Source: Hyaloraphidium curvatum (taxonomy: Eukaryota > Monoblepharomycota > Hyaloraphidiomycetes > Hyaloraphidiales > Hyaloraphidiaceae). Taken from it: 64,000 nucleotides of DNA. The stretch's first letter is position 1. Every line of letters begins with the position of its first letter. This document shows, in pieces, positions 39,804 through 48,750 of this stretch. Position numbers and translations under genes: made by a program. Under the pieces are notes generated by a model, which did not search any database, was not told where the DNA came from, and saw only the letters and a list, made by a program, of their open reading frames with translations. The stretch spans positions 558,001-622,000 of the forward strand of contig JAIVFI010000011.1 of NCBI GenBank assembly GCA_025558095.1. The letters run 5' to 3'.

Positions 39804-40505
39804 TCAAAGCTTCCCGTTGATCGCCTTTGCCGGGATCCCCACCCACGTCAGCCCCGGCTCCTTGATCGGCGCGCTCACCGCCGCATGCATGCCGATCCTG
39901 GACCAGTCCGCAATGTCGCACCGGTCGCGCACCGAAGCGGCGAGACCCATCTTCACGCCCCGCCCGATCCTGAGAAATCCGCCGACACTGTTTGTGCCGC
40001 CCAGGTGGCATCCTTCCCCGATGACGACGTCGTGGCCGATCAGTGACAAGGCCCCGACGTGGGCAAAGTCGCCGATGTGGACCTGCGAGCTGACGACGGC
40101 CAGGTTCCCGACGTAGGCGCCTCTCCCGAGCGTGGTGTTTGTGAAGGAAACCTGACAGTCCTTGCCGAGGATCACGGGGAAGCTGGTCGGCAGGCCCCAC
40201 CTGGGCACCTCGGCGTCGACCTGGGCGGCGAGCCTCAGCTTCCCGCCGGGGTCGGCGAGCACAATGAAGACGTCGAGGGCGTCGGCGCCACACCGTTTGA
40301 GGAAAGCGGCCACGCCCTCGGACGACCGCACGTGCGCCCAGCCATTGTTGACGAGCACGGGGTGCACGCGCTCGCCGTCGTCCCAGCAGACGGCGCGGCC
40401 GGCGGCAATTTCGGCGGCGTGAGACGTGGCGACCGAGTCGTAGATGCTGGCCGCGTGGCCGCCGCCGCAGCGGAAGAGCACGGCCCTGCGGGACGGCGCC
40501 GCCAT
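39804..40505 (-). CDS. PglD/NeuD-like sugar O- or N-acetyltransferase (left-handed beta-helix)
   Basis: A 233-residue protein from Met 40505 (MAAPSRRAVLFRCGGGHA); the frame is open to 40670. The N-terminal half resembles the small Rossmann-like domain of PglD/NeuD proteins (DVFIVLADPGGKLRLAAQV). The C-terminal half consists of hexapeptide repeats that build the left-handed beta-helix (IGDFAHVGALSLIGHDVVIG, then GEGCHLGG), with the catalytic-type His in IGHD and the closing motif LTWVGIPAKAINGK. These enzymes acetylate amino sugars or sialic-acid-like sugars with acetyl-CoA. A diverged paralogue lies at 55320-56099. The intronless, bacterial-like structure and nearby glycosyltransferases suggest a glycan-modifying role. 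Confidence 0.85.
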   Translation of the reverse strand: MAAPSRRAVLFRCGGGHAASIYDSVATSHAAEIAAGRAVCWDDGERVHPVLVNNGWAHVRSSEGVAAFLKRCGADALDVFIVLADPGGKLRLAAQVDAEVPRWGLPTSFPVILGKDCQVSFTNTTLGRGAYVGNLAVVSSQVHIGDFAHVGALSLIGHDVVIGEGCHLGGTNSVGGFLRIGRGVKMGLAASVRDRCDIADWSRIGMHAAVSAPIKEPGLTWVGIPAKAINGKL

Positions 40506-41226
40506 CGGGCGGGCGGGCGGGTCGGCGGGTCGCGCAACAAGGGCCTTTCCAGTTCGCAACGCGGCGATACCGCAGGCGGCCACGCGGTGCGGAAGAGGCG
40601 GGTACGGAGACTGCCGAACGGGAAGTGTCCTCAAGGTAGTCACAGGCAAGCGCGATCCGCTAAGCCCCATTCATCCCCCGCCACGTTGTCTGGACCCTGC
40701 CCTCGGCCCAAAGAGGTGCAACTCAGAAGCAGTCGCCGTGACCGCCGGAAAAATTGGTACAGTGCCGAAGGTCTTCCAGGACGCCCGGATGAAGAGCCGA
40801 GTGGGTCTCGCGGCTGCGTCTCGATTGGATTCCAGTGGCCCCTTCCCGCGCCCAGGGCTTCCAACCCGAGGCAAAGCCGCAGTGAGGTTTGATGGACACT
40901 ATCTGCAGCTTCGCACGGACGAGCCCTTGAGTCGTTTGACTGTGGTCGAGCACCTTGAGCTATGGACGGTGCCGGAACATGACGAGCAGCAATGTGAACC
41001 CCAGGAGTGAGCTGGCTCCAGTGGTGAATGGGAACGCAAGGTCATCCAAAGCGACATCGTGCCTCTAGCATGACACGTTCTCCGCCCTCTACCTTTTCCC
41101 CGCACTCCATAGCCCGCATCCAGCCTTCGGAATCTGCGGGCCACCTGCCTGGGTTTGGCCGCGCTTGACTCACTTGGCCCCTTTCCCCAATAAACTATAA
41201 ACAACGACCGGTCGGCTTCGGCCGCC
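40506..41226. other. Intergenic region, divergent upstream sequence of acetyltransferase and glycosyltransferase 1
   Basis: No gene is supported in 721 bp between two divergent starts. The sequence AATAAACTATAAACAACG (41189-41206) is an AT-rich island just before the plus-strand ATG, which sits in an ideal context (GCCGCCATGG at 41221-41230). Confidence 0.4.
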
Positions 41227-42408
41227 ATGGTACGACTCGGGCGATACGCCCAACAGCTGCTGTTTGGGATCGCGTGCGTGGCGGCAGGGCATTGGAGCGC
41301 CCGCGGCCTGGTCGCGGCGCCCTGGTCGTCGCCGGTTGCTGGCGCGGCATCCCAGGACTTGTCGGCGTCGGCTGCCCCGCGGGTGCGGTTCCTGCCGCCG
41401 GACGTGTTCTTTGTCTTCTACGCGCCCCCGTACGGGGAAACCTGCGGCGGCTGCACGTCGGTGCACGTGCTGGTGGACCAACTGAACCGGCTCTACGGCT
41501 CGGTGCAGGCGCCGGCCGCCTACCTCGTGCCGCGGGCCGAGGACCGCCGCAGAAACAGGACACTCGAGACCAACCCCGCGTACGCCACGCCGCTCCTGCC
41601 GCCGTGGATGAACGCTTCCGAGGGCGTGGCCGTGTACACGGACACGACGCGCGGGAACCCGCTCCGCGCCCGGCGAGCCGTGCGCTGGGTGCTCTACTTT
41701 CCCGGTGGGATCTGGGGCGCGCCCAAGGCGTCCGAGTACCCCAATGAGGACCTCATCGCGTGCTACATGCCCGCGTTCTGCAGCGAGTTCGCTGGGCGAC
41801 CGACCCTCACGCTGTTCGTCGTGGACATATACCTGGACTACTACCGGAATCTGCCTCGGCCTCCCGGTGGCCGCCGCAACGGGACGCTCTGGTTCTCGAG
41901 GAAGAACACTTACGCCGTCAACGGGACCCTGCTCACGAGGCCGCCGCCGGACCTTTCCGGAAAGGATGTCCTGGACCCCGAGACCAAGAAGCGCGAACGG
42001 CTCGAGCGCTTCGCCGTCTCGGAGCTCTTTGTCTCGTACGACCCGGCGACGTACCGCACCGTCGAGGCCGTGTTGACGGGGTGCTCCACCGTCGTTATGC
42101 CCTTTCCCGGGGTGGACCGGGAGACTTTCTTCCGCCAGTTCCCACGCTATGGGATGGGCTTCGGCTTGGAGGGGCGGCAGGATTCTGTGAGAAACATGGG
42201 CATGGCGATCGACCGCTCCCAGCTGAGGCTGAGGAACATGAAGGAGAACGTCGGTGCGTTCGTGGACGCCGTGGTGGAAAAGTGGTACCCGGGGGCGCTG
42301 GATTCTCCGGAAGTGCGGAGGTTCGCGTCGTCGCCGGATCCGCGGGCGTCGATCCAACTGGAGCGGATGCGGGAACGGCAGAAGGAGGGGCATCCAAGCT
42401 TAGCTTAG
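41227..42408 (+). CDS. Type II membrane glycosyltransferase-like protein, tandem copy 1
   Basis: A 393-residue protein with a short N-terminal tail, one membrane anchor (QLLFGIACVAAGHW) and a lumenal domain, the classic Golgi glycosyltransferase layout. The lumenal part begins RFLPPDVFFVFYAPPYGETCGGC. The C-terminal segment ELFVSYDPATYRTVEAVLTG followed by STVVMPFPG resembles the donor-binding Rossmann part of GT-B enzymes, in which a scene-setting SYDPxT motif is followed by a glycine-rich turn. Sugar and acceptor are unknown. A second copy follows at 42733-43896 on the same strand, with near-identical stretches (DLSGKDVLDP, RERLERFAV). No intron is needed. Confidence 0.75.
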   Translation: MVRLGRYAQQLLFGIACVAAGHWSARGLVAAPWSSPVAGAASQDLSASAAPRVRFLPPDVFFVFYAPPYGETCGGCTSVHVLVDQLNRLYGSVQAPAAYLVPRAEDRRRNRTLETNPAYATPLLPPWMNASEGVAVYTDTTRGNPLRARRAVRWVLYFPGGIWGAPKASEYPNEDLIACYMPAFCSEFAGRPTLTLFVVDIYLDYYRNLPRPPGGRRNGTLWFSRKNTYAVNGTLLTRPPPDLSGKDVLDPETKKRERLERFAVSELFVSYDPATYRTVEAVLTGCSTVVMPFPGVDRETFFRQFPRYGMGFGLEGRQDSVRNMGMAIDRSQLRLRNMKENVGAFVDAVVEKWYPGALDSPEVRRFASSPDPRASIQLERMRERQKEGHPSLA

Positions 42409-42732
42409 CGCTTTCTTCGCTTGATTGGGTCCCTGGTGGAAGAGCGAGCCTGCGCTTCATCCATTGTTGAATCTCCTAGCGCGCTCAGTCGGAGGGGGAA
42501 GCGCGGGTTCGGCGCAGGATCAGACGCGCGAATAAACGAACCCTCGCCCCCGAAAACCACCCTTTCCTCTCGTAGCGCCGCTGAGCCGTCGCCGCCACCC
42601 GACCAGTTACCTCATTGGCCGCCCTCCCGACCGCGGTGGCGCTCCCTGATCGCGATTGGGAGCTGGCAGCAGGAAGCAACGACGCGCTTCAGCACGCGTC
42701 GCAGCGACACGTTCCTCTCCCCTTTTGGGGCA
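42409..42732. other. Spacer between the two tandem glycosyltransferase copies
   Basis: These 324 bp hold the end of copy 1 and the promoter of copy 2. The frame upstream of the copy 2 ATG is open back to 42421, but the leader has no domain character, so I start copy 2 at 42733. Confidence 0.4.
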
Positions 42733-43896
42733 ATGGCACGATTGAGAAGCTTCCTTAAGGAGCTGCTGATCGGGATCGCTTGTATTGCGGCGGGATGGGC
42801 TGCACGCGGCGCGGTTCCGCCGCCGTCGGCCTCGCTCTCCGTGGCGGCGGCCGCCCGCCTGCATTCACCGACAGCCTCCCCGCGGCTGCGTCTCCTGCCG
42901 CCGGACGTGTTCTTTGTCTTCTACGCGCCCCCGTACGGGGAGACCTGCGGCGGCTGCACCGTCGTGCACGTGCTGGTGGACCAACTGAACCGGTTCTATG
43001 GCTCGGTGCAGGCCCCCGCAGCCTACGTCGTGCCGATGGCGGGCATCAAGTGGTTCGACACGAACCCGGCGTACGCCACGCCGCGCCTGCCCCCGTGGAT
43101 GAACGCTTCCGACGGCGTGGCCGTGTACACCGACACGGTGCACGGGAACCCGCTCGGCGCCCGGCGAGCCGTGCGCTGGGTGCTCTACTTTCCCGGTGGG
43201 ATCTGGGGCGCGCCCAAGGCGTCCGAGTACCCCGCCGAGGACCTCATCGCGTGCTACTTGCCCGCGTACTGCAGCGAGTTCCCGGGGCGGCCGACCATCA
43301 TGCTCTTCGTCGTGGACATGTACCTGGACTACTACCGGAATCTGCCTCGGCCTCCCGGTGGCCGACGCAACGGGACTATCTGGTTCTCGAGGAAGAATTC
43401 CTACAGCCTCAACGGGACCCTGCTCACGAGGCCGCCGCCGGACCTTTCCGGCAAGGACGTCCTGGATCCCGCGACCAAGAAGCGCGAACGGCTCGAGCGC
43501 TTCGCCGTCGCGGAGCTCTTTGTCTCGTACGACCCCGCGACGTACCGCACCGTCGAGGCCGTGTTCACGGGTTGCCCCGCCGTTGTGATGCCGTTCCCCG
43601 GGGTGGACCGGACGACCTTTTTCCGCGACTTCCCGCGCCACGGGATCGGATTCGGCCTTGAGGAAGAGGAACGGCAGTTTTCGGTGAAAAACATGGGCAT
43701 GGCGATCGACCGCTCCCAGATGCGGCTGGGGAACATGAAGGAGAACGTCGGTGCCTTCGTGGATGCGGTGCTGGAAAAGTGGTACCCCGGCGCGATGGAT
43801 TCTCCAGAAGTGCGGAGGTTCGCGTCGGCACCGGATCCGCGGGCGTCCATCTTGCTGGAGCGGATTCGGGCACGGCAGAAGGAAGGGCATGTGTAA
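42733..43896 (+). CDS. Type II membrane glycosyltransferase-like protein, tandem copy 2
   Basis: A 387-residue paralogue of the preceding gene, starting MARLRSFLKELLIGIACIAAG, whose hydrophobic part is the membrane anchor. The lumenal domain repeats the same blocks in the same order: FVFYAPPYGETCGGC, VLYFPGGIWGAPKASEYP, LFVVDMYLDYYRNLPRPP, LFVSYDPATYRTVEAV and MGMAIDRSQMRLGNMKENVG. Differences cluster in the N-terminal stem and around the acceptor-side loop, where copy 1 has AEDRRRNRTLETNPAY and copy 2 has AGIKWFDTNPAY. This looks like a recent tandem duplication with room for different acceptor use. Confidence 0.75.
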   Translation: MARLRSFLKELLIGIACIAAGWAARGAVPPPSASLSVAAAARLHSPTASPRLRLLPPDVFFVFYAPPYGETCGGCTVVHVLVDQLNRFYGSVQAPAAYVVPMAGIKWFDTNPAYATPRLPPWMNASDGVAVYTDTVHGNPLGARRAVRWVLYFPGGIWGAPKASEYPAEDLIACYLPAYCSEFPGRPTIMLFVVDMYLDYYRNLPRPPGGRRNGTIWFSRKNSYSLNGTLLTRPPPDLSGKDVLDPATKKRERLERFAVAELFVSYDPATYRTVEAVFTGCPAVVMPFPGVDRTTFFRDFPRHGIGFGLEEEERQFSVKNMGMAIDRSQMRLGNMKENVGAFVDAVLEKWYPGAMDSPEVRRFASAPDPRASILLERIRARQKEGHV

Positions 43897-43962
43897 TCTT
43901 GAGGTATCCATTCTCACCGGCGCCTCGTCGACGGGCGCGAACGGAACCATGCCAAAGTGCGG

Positions 43963-45348
43963 TCAGGTCCCGACGGGCCGAGCCGCGGCCCCGAGCGCCT
44001 CCAGCAACGCCCCCAGGTCCCCGGCCTCGTGCAGCCCCACCACCGCCTCCCTCAGCGCGTCCGCCCCCTCCCTTCCGAGCCTAGGTCCCGCGAGCTCCGC
44101 GAACTTGTCCAGCAGCTCCCTTTCCGGGAACGGCGCGCGCGGGTGCGCGGGCGGAAAAGGCACCTTCCTTGCCATCACCACCCCCGCGTCGTCCTCGACC
44201 TCCACCCTGCACGGCCAGTACGGCAGCTCCCCCGCATGCGCACGCGTCAGCTCCGGGTCCTCCAATACCTCCACGCGGGCCACGAGCGCCCGCACGTCCG
44301 AATCGCGCCACCGCTCGGCGTCGAACGTGCGCAGGTCCACGCGGCCGTCGAGCACCGCAGCGGCGGCGAGGAAGGGCATCGAATGGTCCGCGCTCTCTCT
44401 TGTCTCCGGGTTCCACTTTGCGTCGCGGTCACCCTGCCCGCCACCGATCTCGTGCCACCCCCCTCTGGGCAGGTGCACCGTGATACGGCGGATGCGGTCC
44501 GAGGGTGGAAGCTCCGCCCGCATCGCTACGAGCGCGTGGATGGCGCCCTGGGAACTGTACTCGGCGGGGTAGAGCTTGAATCCCGTGCATCCGAGCGCGG
44601 TGCGGCCCTCGCAGCGTGCGCCGAGGGAGGACAGGTCGAACCGCGGGACGCCGAGGAGGTCGTACAGCCCCGCCACGCCCGAAAAGGGAGCCTCGGGCCC
44701 CGTCATCCCCGCTGCGGCGAGCCGGCACGCAAAGGCGCCGAGCATGGCGCCGTGCGCGGCGGCGAAGCCCTTCCAGTCCGAGAGCTGGCCGGTGCGGGTC
44801 GCGCGCAGCGGCACCGCGGGCACGACGGCCAGCGAGAGCGCGTGGGCCATCGTTTCCCGCGAGAAGCCGCGGAGGCGTCCGATGCCCGCGGCGGAGGCGA
44901 TGGCGACCTGCATCTGGTCGACGTGCCTGTCGCGCAACCGCATGCCGCCGCGGCGGAGGCCCGCCTGCACCTCGTACGCGACGGCGAGCGCCTCCAGCAG
45001 CGCACGGCCATCGCATTTAATCGAGGAGGCGGCGGCGAGCAGCGCGCCCAGCACGTCGCTCGGGTGGCCGCCGATGCCCGTGTCGTTGAAGTCGAGGTGG
45101 CGCGCCAGCCCCGCGTTGACGAACGCCGCCAGCTCGCACGGCAGCCGCCGATCGCAGCCGATCGCGAACGACGCGCCGCCGTCGCCGTCGGCCGCCAGCG
45201 CGGCGCACAGCTCGCCGGCGCGGCGGTCGAGAGCGGCCACGGCGCAGCCGAGCGCGTCCAGCACGTGCCACCGCGCCCGGAGCACGTCCTCGGCGGGCAC
45301 GGCGGCCTCGGCTGCGAATTTTGCAAGCGCTTCGAGTGCAGCGTCCAT
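43963..45348 (-). CDS. MmgE/PrpD family protein (2-methylcitrate dehydratase-like)
   Basis: A 461-residue intronless protein. The all-helical MmgE/PrpD domain shows the signatures ARWHVLDALGCAVAALDRR, LARHLDFNDTGIGGHPSDVL and AVPLRATRTGQLSDWKGFAAA near the active site. The C-terminal lid domain holds KLYPAEYSSQGAIHALVAM. Family members include 2-methylcitrate dehydratase and cis-aconitate decarboxylase; the substrate cannot be told from the sequence. It stands alone, with no methylcitrate synthase or lyase visible nearby, so a role in the propionate cycle is not supported by context. Confidence 0.9.
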   Translation of the reverse strand: MDAALEALAKFAAEAAVPAEDVLRARWHVLDALGCAVAALDRRAGELCAALAADGDGGASFAIGCDRRLPCELAAFVNAGLARHLDFNDTGIGGHPSDVLGALLAAASSIKCDGRALLEALAVAYEVQAGLRRGGMRLRDRHVDQMQVAIASAAGIGRLRGFSRETMAHALSLAVVPAVPLRATRTGQLSDWKGFAAAHGAMLGAFACRLAAAGMTGPEAPFSGVAGLYDLLGVPRFDLSSLGARCEGRTALGCTGFKLYPAEYSSQGAIHALVAMRAELPPSDRIRRITVHLPRGGWHEIGGGQGDRDAKWNPETRESADHSMPFLAAAAVLDGRVDLRTFDAERWRDSDVRALVARVEVLEDPELTRAHAGELPYWPCRVEVEDDAGVVMARKVPFPPAHPRAPFPERELLDKFAELAGPRLGREGADALREAVVGLHEAGDLGALLEALGAAARPVGT

Positions 45349-45454
45349 CGCGATGCTGCGATGCGTGGACCTGATCCACGGACGCGGTTGTTTGTTTACG
45401 CTTCCTCAGACGCTAGCTTTCGTTCTTCCATCACAGTTGAACAAGCGGCCTGAA

Positions 45455-46831
45455 TCAATTGCAGGTAGAACAACCAGAGCGTGCAGCACACGGCATCCGC
45501 GTCGCCTCGGGCTCCGGGCGCATCCAGTGCCCCGTCCGCTGCAGCGCCTCCACCCAAACGCCCTCGACGGCCCTGCTCGCCGGCTGGCGTCTCACGTCGT
45601 CCGGCCAGCCGCACCGCCCCGATCCCCGCAGCCCAGGTATTGCGATCCCGCCAAAGAGCTCCAGCCCCATCGCGACCTCGTCGTACCCCAGCAGCGCCCT
45701 GGCGGCCGTCGCCCCCGTGTACCGCCCGCTGTACTCGTGGATGCCGTACCCCCCCGGCGTCCCCGGATCGCGCACGCATTGCACATTCAACGGCCCGCGC
45801 CACCCCTCGGCCGCAAACGCCGCGGCGCACCGCTCCCCGAGGTCCAGCAGCGCCGGATCCGCGCCGCGCTCCACGCGCTCGCTCTTGCCCTGGCGCATGG
45901 CGTGCCGCGTGGCGATCATCCCCACGATCGAACCGTCGGGGGCGATGAAGACCTGGATGGAGTGCTTGTCGGCCTCGAACGAGTGGAACAGGGGGACGCC
46001 CTCGTCGGCGACGCGGGCGAGGTAGGAGCGCAGGGGGGCGGGGTCGCCGAGGAAGCGCTGCACGACGTAGCCGGGCCTGCCGGCCAGACGGGCGAGCTGG
46101 GCGCCGTCGCCGACGAAGAAGACGCCCCCGGACGCGAAGCCCTCGCGCGGCTTGGCGACCAGGGGGAAGCCGTGGCGGGCGGCAAAGGCGGCCAGCTCCG
46201 CGGGGCCGGCGTCGGCTGTCGCCAGCGTGGGAGCGTACGGAAGCCCGTGGCGCGACGAGAATGCGGCGCTCTCGGCCTTGTCGAGCATGGCCAGGGCGGG
46301 GCCGGGGGCGCCGCACAGGAACGCCGTGCCGTGCGGCCGCCCCGCCTCGGCCCTGGCAGCCATCCACGCCACATCGGCATCGCGGCACGGAACGATCAGT
46401 TGCGGCCGCAGGCGGGCGAGTGCCTCGTCGAATTTGCGCGCAAAGCCGTCCTCCGCCAGGTTCGGCGCGAGGAACACCTCGTCGAAGTCAAACACAGCCG
46501 GGTCGCACGCGGTGCTGTTGAGCGCCGCGACATGCAGCCCGCCCCGGCGGCCTGCGAGCGCCGCGAGGACGTTCTGGCCGACGCCGCTGGCGCCCGACAG
46601 AAGCAGCACGCAGGGCCGGTCGGCGTCGGCCGCGCCGTCGCTCGGCATCGCCAGCCGCAGGGACGCAGGACCGCGTGAGGGCAAACTCAAGGCCGCCGTC
46701 GGCAGCAGCGCAAAGTCGATGGAAGATTGAGGGTGGAGGGTGTTTGCTCGGAGCGCGGCCACCATCATCATCGATCCCTCAAACAAGGGATGGCATTGTG
46801 CAGGGATCGGCGGTGTCGGACGCAGCCCCAT
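45455..46831 (-). CDS. ATP-grasp ligase (CarB/PylC-like)
   Basis: A 458-residue intronless protein in the longest frame. The conserved part begins near Met 46648 (MPSDGAADADRPCVLLLSGA), with a Rossmann-like pre-ATP-grasp domain (GASGVGQNVLAALAGR). The ATP-grasp core follows: LPYAPTLATADAGPAELAAF, FPLVAKPREGFASGGVFFV (ATP-binding Lys and glycine loop), YVVQRFLG, and the metal-binding GPLNVQCVRDPG and IHEYSGRYTG region. Such enzymes join a carboxylate to an amine or thiol through an acyl-phosphate. CarB-like singletons often sit in bacterial polysaccharide or natural-product clusters, which fits the neighbouring glycan genes. The region before 46648 could be a mitochondrial leader or non-coding. 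Confidence 0.8.
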   Translation of the reverse strand: MGLRPTPPIPAQCHPLFEGSMMMVAALRANTLHPQSSIDFALLPTAALSLPSRGPASLRLAMPSDGAADADRPCVLLLSGASGVGQNVLAALAGRRGGLHVAALNSTACDPAVFDFDEVFLAPNLAEDGFARKFDEALARLRPQLIVPCRDADVAWMAARAEAGRPHGTAFLCGAPGPALAMLDKAESAAFSSRHGLPYAPTLATADAGPAELAAFAARHGFPLVAKPREGFASGGVFFVGDGAQLARLAGRPGYVVQRFLGDPAPLRSYLARVADEGVPLFHSFEADKHSIQVFIAPDGSIVGMIATRHAMRQGKSERVERGADPALLDLGERCAAAFAAEGWRGPLNVQCVRDPGTPGGYGIHEYSGRYTGATAARALLGYDEVAMGLELFGGIAIPGLRGSGRCGWPDDVRRQPASRAVEGVWVEALQRTGHWMRPEPEATRMPCAARSGCSTCN

Positions 46832-46918
46832 GTAATCTGACGCCCGCTGCTAGCCATCCACGGCAAAAGAATCCCGCCGGGCCTCGGAACGGCATCCCAT
46901 CGGCCGCCCGCCCCAGCA

Positions 46919-48064
46919 TCACTGGTGAAACATGAAGGTCCGCCTGACGATCACCTTGCGCTTCACCCCCCCTTTCTCCTCACGCGCCACCGCCTCCTCC
47001 TCCCCTATCCGCCCCGCGAGCTCCTCCATCCAGTGTCCGTCCGACAGCGTGGCCTTGAGCTTGGGCTCGAGCGCCGTCGGGCCGGCCAGGAACCTCCGCG
47101 CGTGGTTCGACATGATCCGCAGCGGCGGGTTGCCCTCCCCCACCGGCACCCCGCGCTCCAGGCCCTGCTTGAGCAGGTAGGGCACCGACACGAGCGCGGC
47201 GCCGAGGTCGATCCCCATGATCCTGAACCGGGCCAGCCGCGGGTGCGACGGCCCGATGCCCACCACGCCGGGCGCCTCCTCGGCCCAGCTCGTGTTCCAG
47301 TACCGCGAGACAAAGTCGAACCCGATCAGGTCCGCCGCGCCCTCCTCGCCGCCGTTCATCCAGCGGAACAGCTGGTCCGCGAACGCCGTCGAGTACAGGT
47401 TGTCCCCGTTGGTCACGAGCAGCCAGTGGCACCCGTGCGGGTTGCGGTCGTTGGCCTGCCCGAATAACCGGTCCAGCGCCGCGTCGGTGAAGGCGTACGG
47501 GCGGTCGTAGCACGTGCCGTTGACGCACCGCAGCCGCGCCAGCAGCGGGCCCACCTCCCGCGCCGCGACCGCCGCCGCCTCCTCATCCGAGACCGGCAGC
47601 ACGTCGGCGAAGCCCGGGCAGCCCAGGACGTCCCCGGCGTAGCCGCGCACCGCGTCCGCAAACAGCGCGCGGTCCGTGGCGGGGTCCGTCACCACGAAGA
47701 ACAGCTTGAACGGCACCGTGCCGTGCGAGAGTGCCGACAGAAAGGTCGGCATGAAGGCGAGGTGCCCGTCGTACGACCGCACCACCGCGCAGACGGTGTT
47801 TGTGCTCGTCGGGTACGACCACGCGCGGCACGCCGGCGCCGCGGCGGTGTACGCGAATGCCGGCGTCGCAGCCGATCGCGCGGCGCGGAGTGCCGTCGCC
47901 GCGTCGCCGAGCACCGCCGCATCGTGCGACGCCGGATGCGGCGGCGGTCCGCCGAGCGCGGAGAAGTGGCTCGCCGGCGCGCCGGGCACGAACCGCGGGA
48001 GGAGCTGGCAGGCGAGCACGCCGAGGAGAAAAGGCACGGCGCCGCCGCGGAGCCGCCGGGACAT
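46919..48064 (-). CDS. Type II membrane protein, probable GT-A glycosyltransferase
   Basis: A 381-residue intronless protein with an N-terminal signal-anchor (GAVPFLLGVLACQLLPRF). The lumenal domain starts with VCAVVRSYDGHLAFMPTFLS and PFKLFFVVTDPATDR, like the first strands of GT-A folds. It contains CHWLLVTNGDNLYST, in which NGDN could be the metal-binding DxD-like site. A run of Cys residues (RCVNGTCYDRP) and Asn-x-Ser/Thr sites suit a secretory protein. No precise family could be assigned. The position between an ATP-grasp gene and a GT14 enzyme supports a glycan role. Confidence 0.65.
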   Translation of the reverse strand: MSRRLRGGAVPFLLGVLACQLLPRFVPGAPASHFSALGGPPPHPASHDAAVLGDAATALRAARSAATPAFAYTAAAPACRAWSYPTSTNTVCAVVRSYDGHLAFMPTFLSALSHGTVPFKLFFVVTDPATDRALFADAVRGYAGDVLGCPGFADVLPVSDEEAAAVAAREVGPLLARLRCVNGTCYDRPYAFTDAALDRLFGQANDRNPHGCHWLLVTNGDNLYSTAFADQLFRWMNGGEEGAADLIGFDFVSRYWNTSWAEEAPGVVGIGPSHPRLARFRIMGIDLGAALVSVPYLLKQGLERGVPVGEGNPPLRIMSNHARRFLAGPTALEPKLKATLSDGHWMEELAGRIGEEEAVAREEKGGVKRKVIVRRTFMFHQ

Positions 48065-48750
48065 GGCCCGGTCCGCGGCCGGGCGTCGTGGTTTTGGCCA
48101 CCGACGAGGGTTGAGGGATTGAGGACGCCGAAGGCCCGGGCACCCTCACCATTCCCGGAGCTCTTTGACCGGAGGCGAGCCGGATAAGGTACTTTCACCG
48201 AACGCCCGGCTCGGGGAGATGCACCGCAGGGCAGCGCTGTCCCCGTCGCCGCAACGGCCCGCAGGGGACCGAAGCCGCCGTCGTCGCCGCATGAGGGCGA
48301 AATAATCGCCACATCCGAATCCCGGTCCGATCCGAGACGAGCGGGCTCTGTTGCACCCGTCGCCCTCCCTGCATATCGGGCTGTTCCGGCCCAACCCTCG
48401 TGGGGCGTGCAGTGTGGCTTTTCCAGAGAACGGCGGCCACTCCGGCACGGGAACTCCCGTGCGAGGTTCCTCCAGATTTACATTGACGGAAGACATCGCA
48501 ATCAACGTCCAATGCCGATGCGGCCTGCTCGGCAGCGGGACTCTGCCGCCCCGGTGGGACGCTGGGACCTTGTTGACGACGGTTTCGCAGTAGCGATACG
48601 TTCGCAGCAGCTGGACGAAGCTCCTCATCCGTGCCATGGATGGCCAGCAAAAGAGCGAAAGTCTCGCCTGAGGCCCTCACTGATGCGCATGCTTGCGATC
48701 ACGTCCCGCGACGCGTCCGCAATCAAACGGTCGGAGCACGCGTCGGGCCG
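48065..48750. other. Intergenic region, divergent promoters of two glycosyltransferase genes
   Basis: I see no gene here that I can support in 686 bp. Open frames of 160-185 codons occur on both strands, but none has a domain or a convincing start; they are the usual by-product of high GC. Confidence 0.4.

Noticed and set aside
43963-45348. Methylcitrate-cycle gene cluster
   Set aside because: Only a PrpD-like protein is present; no methylcitrate synthase or methylisocitrate lyase is found near it, and family members have other substrates.
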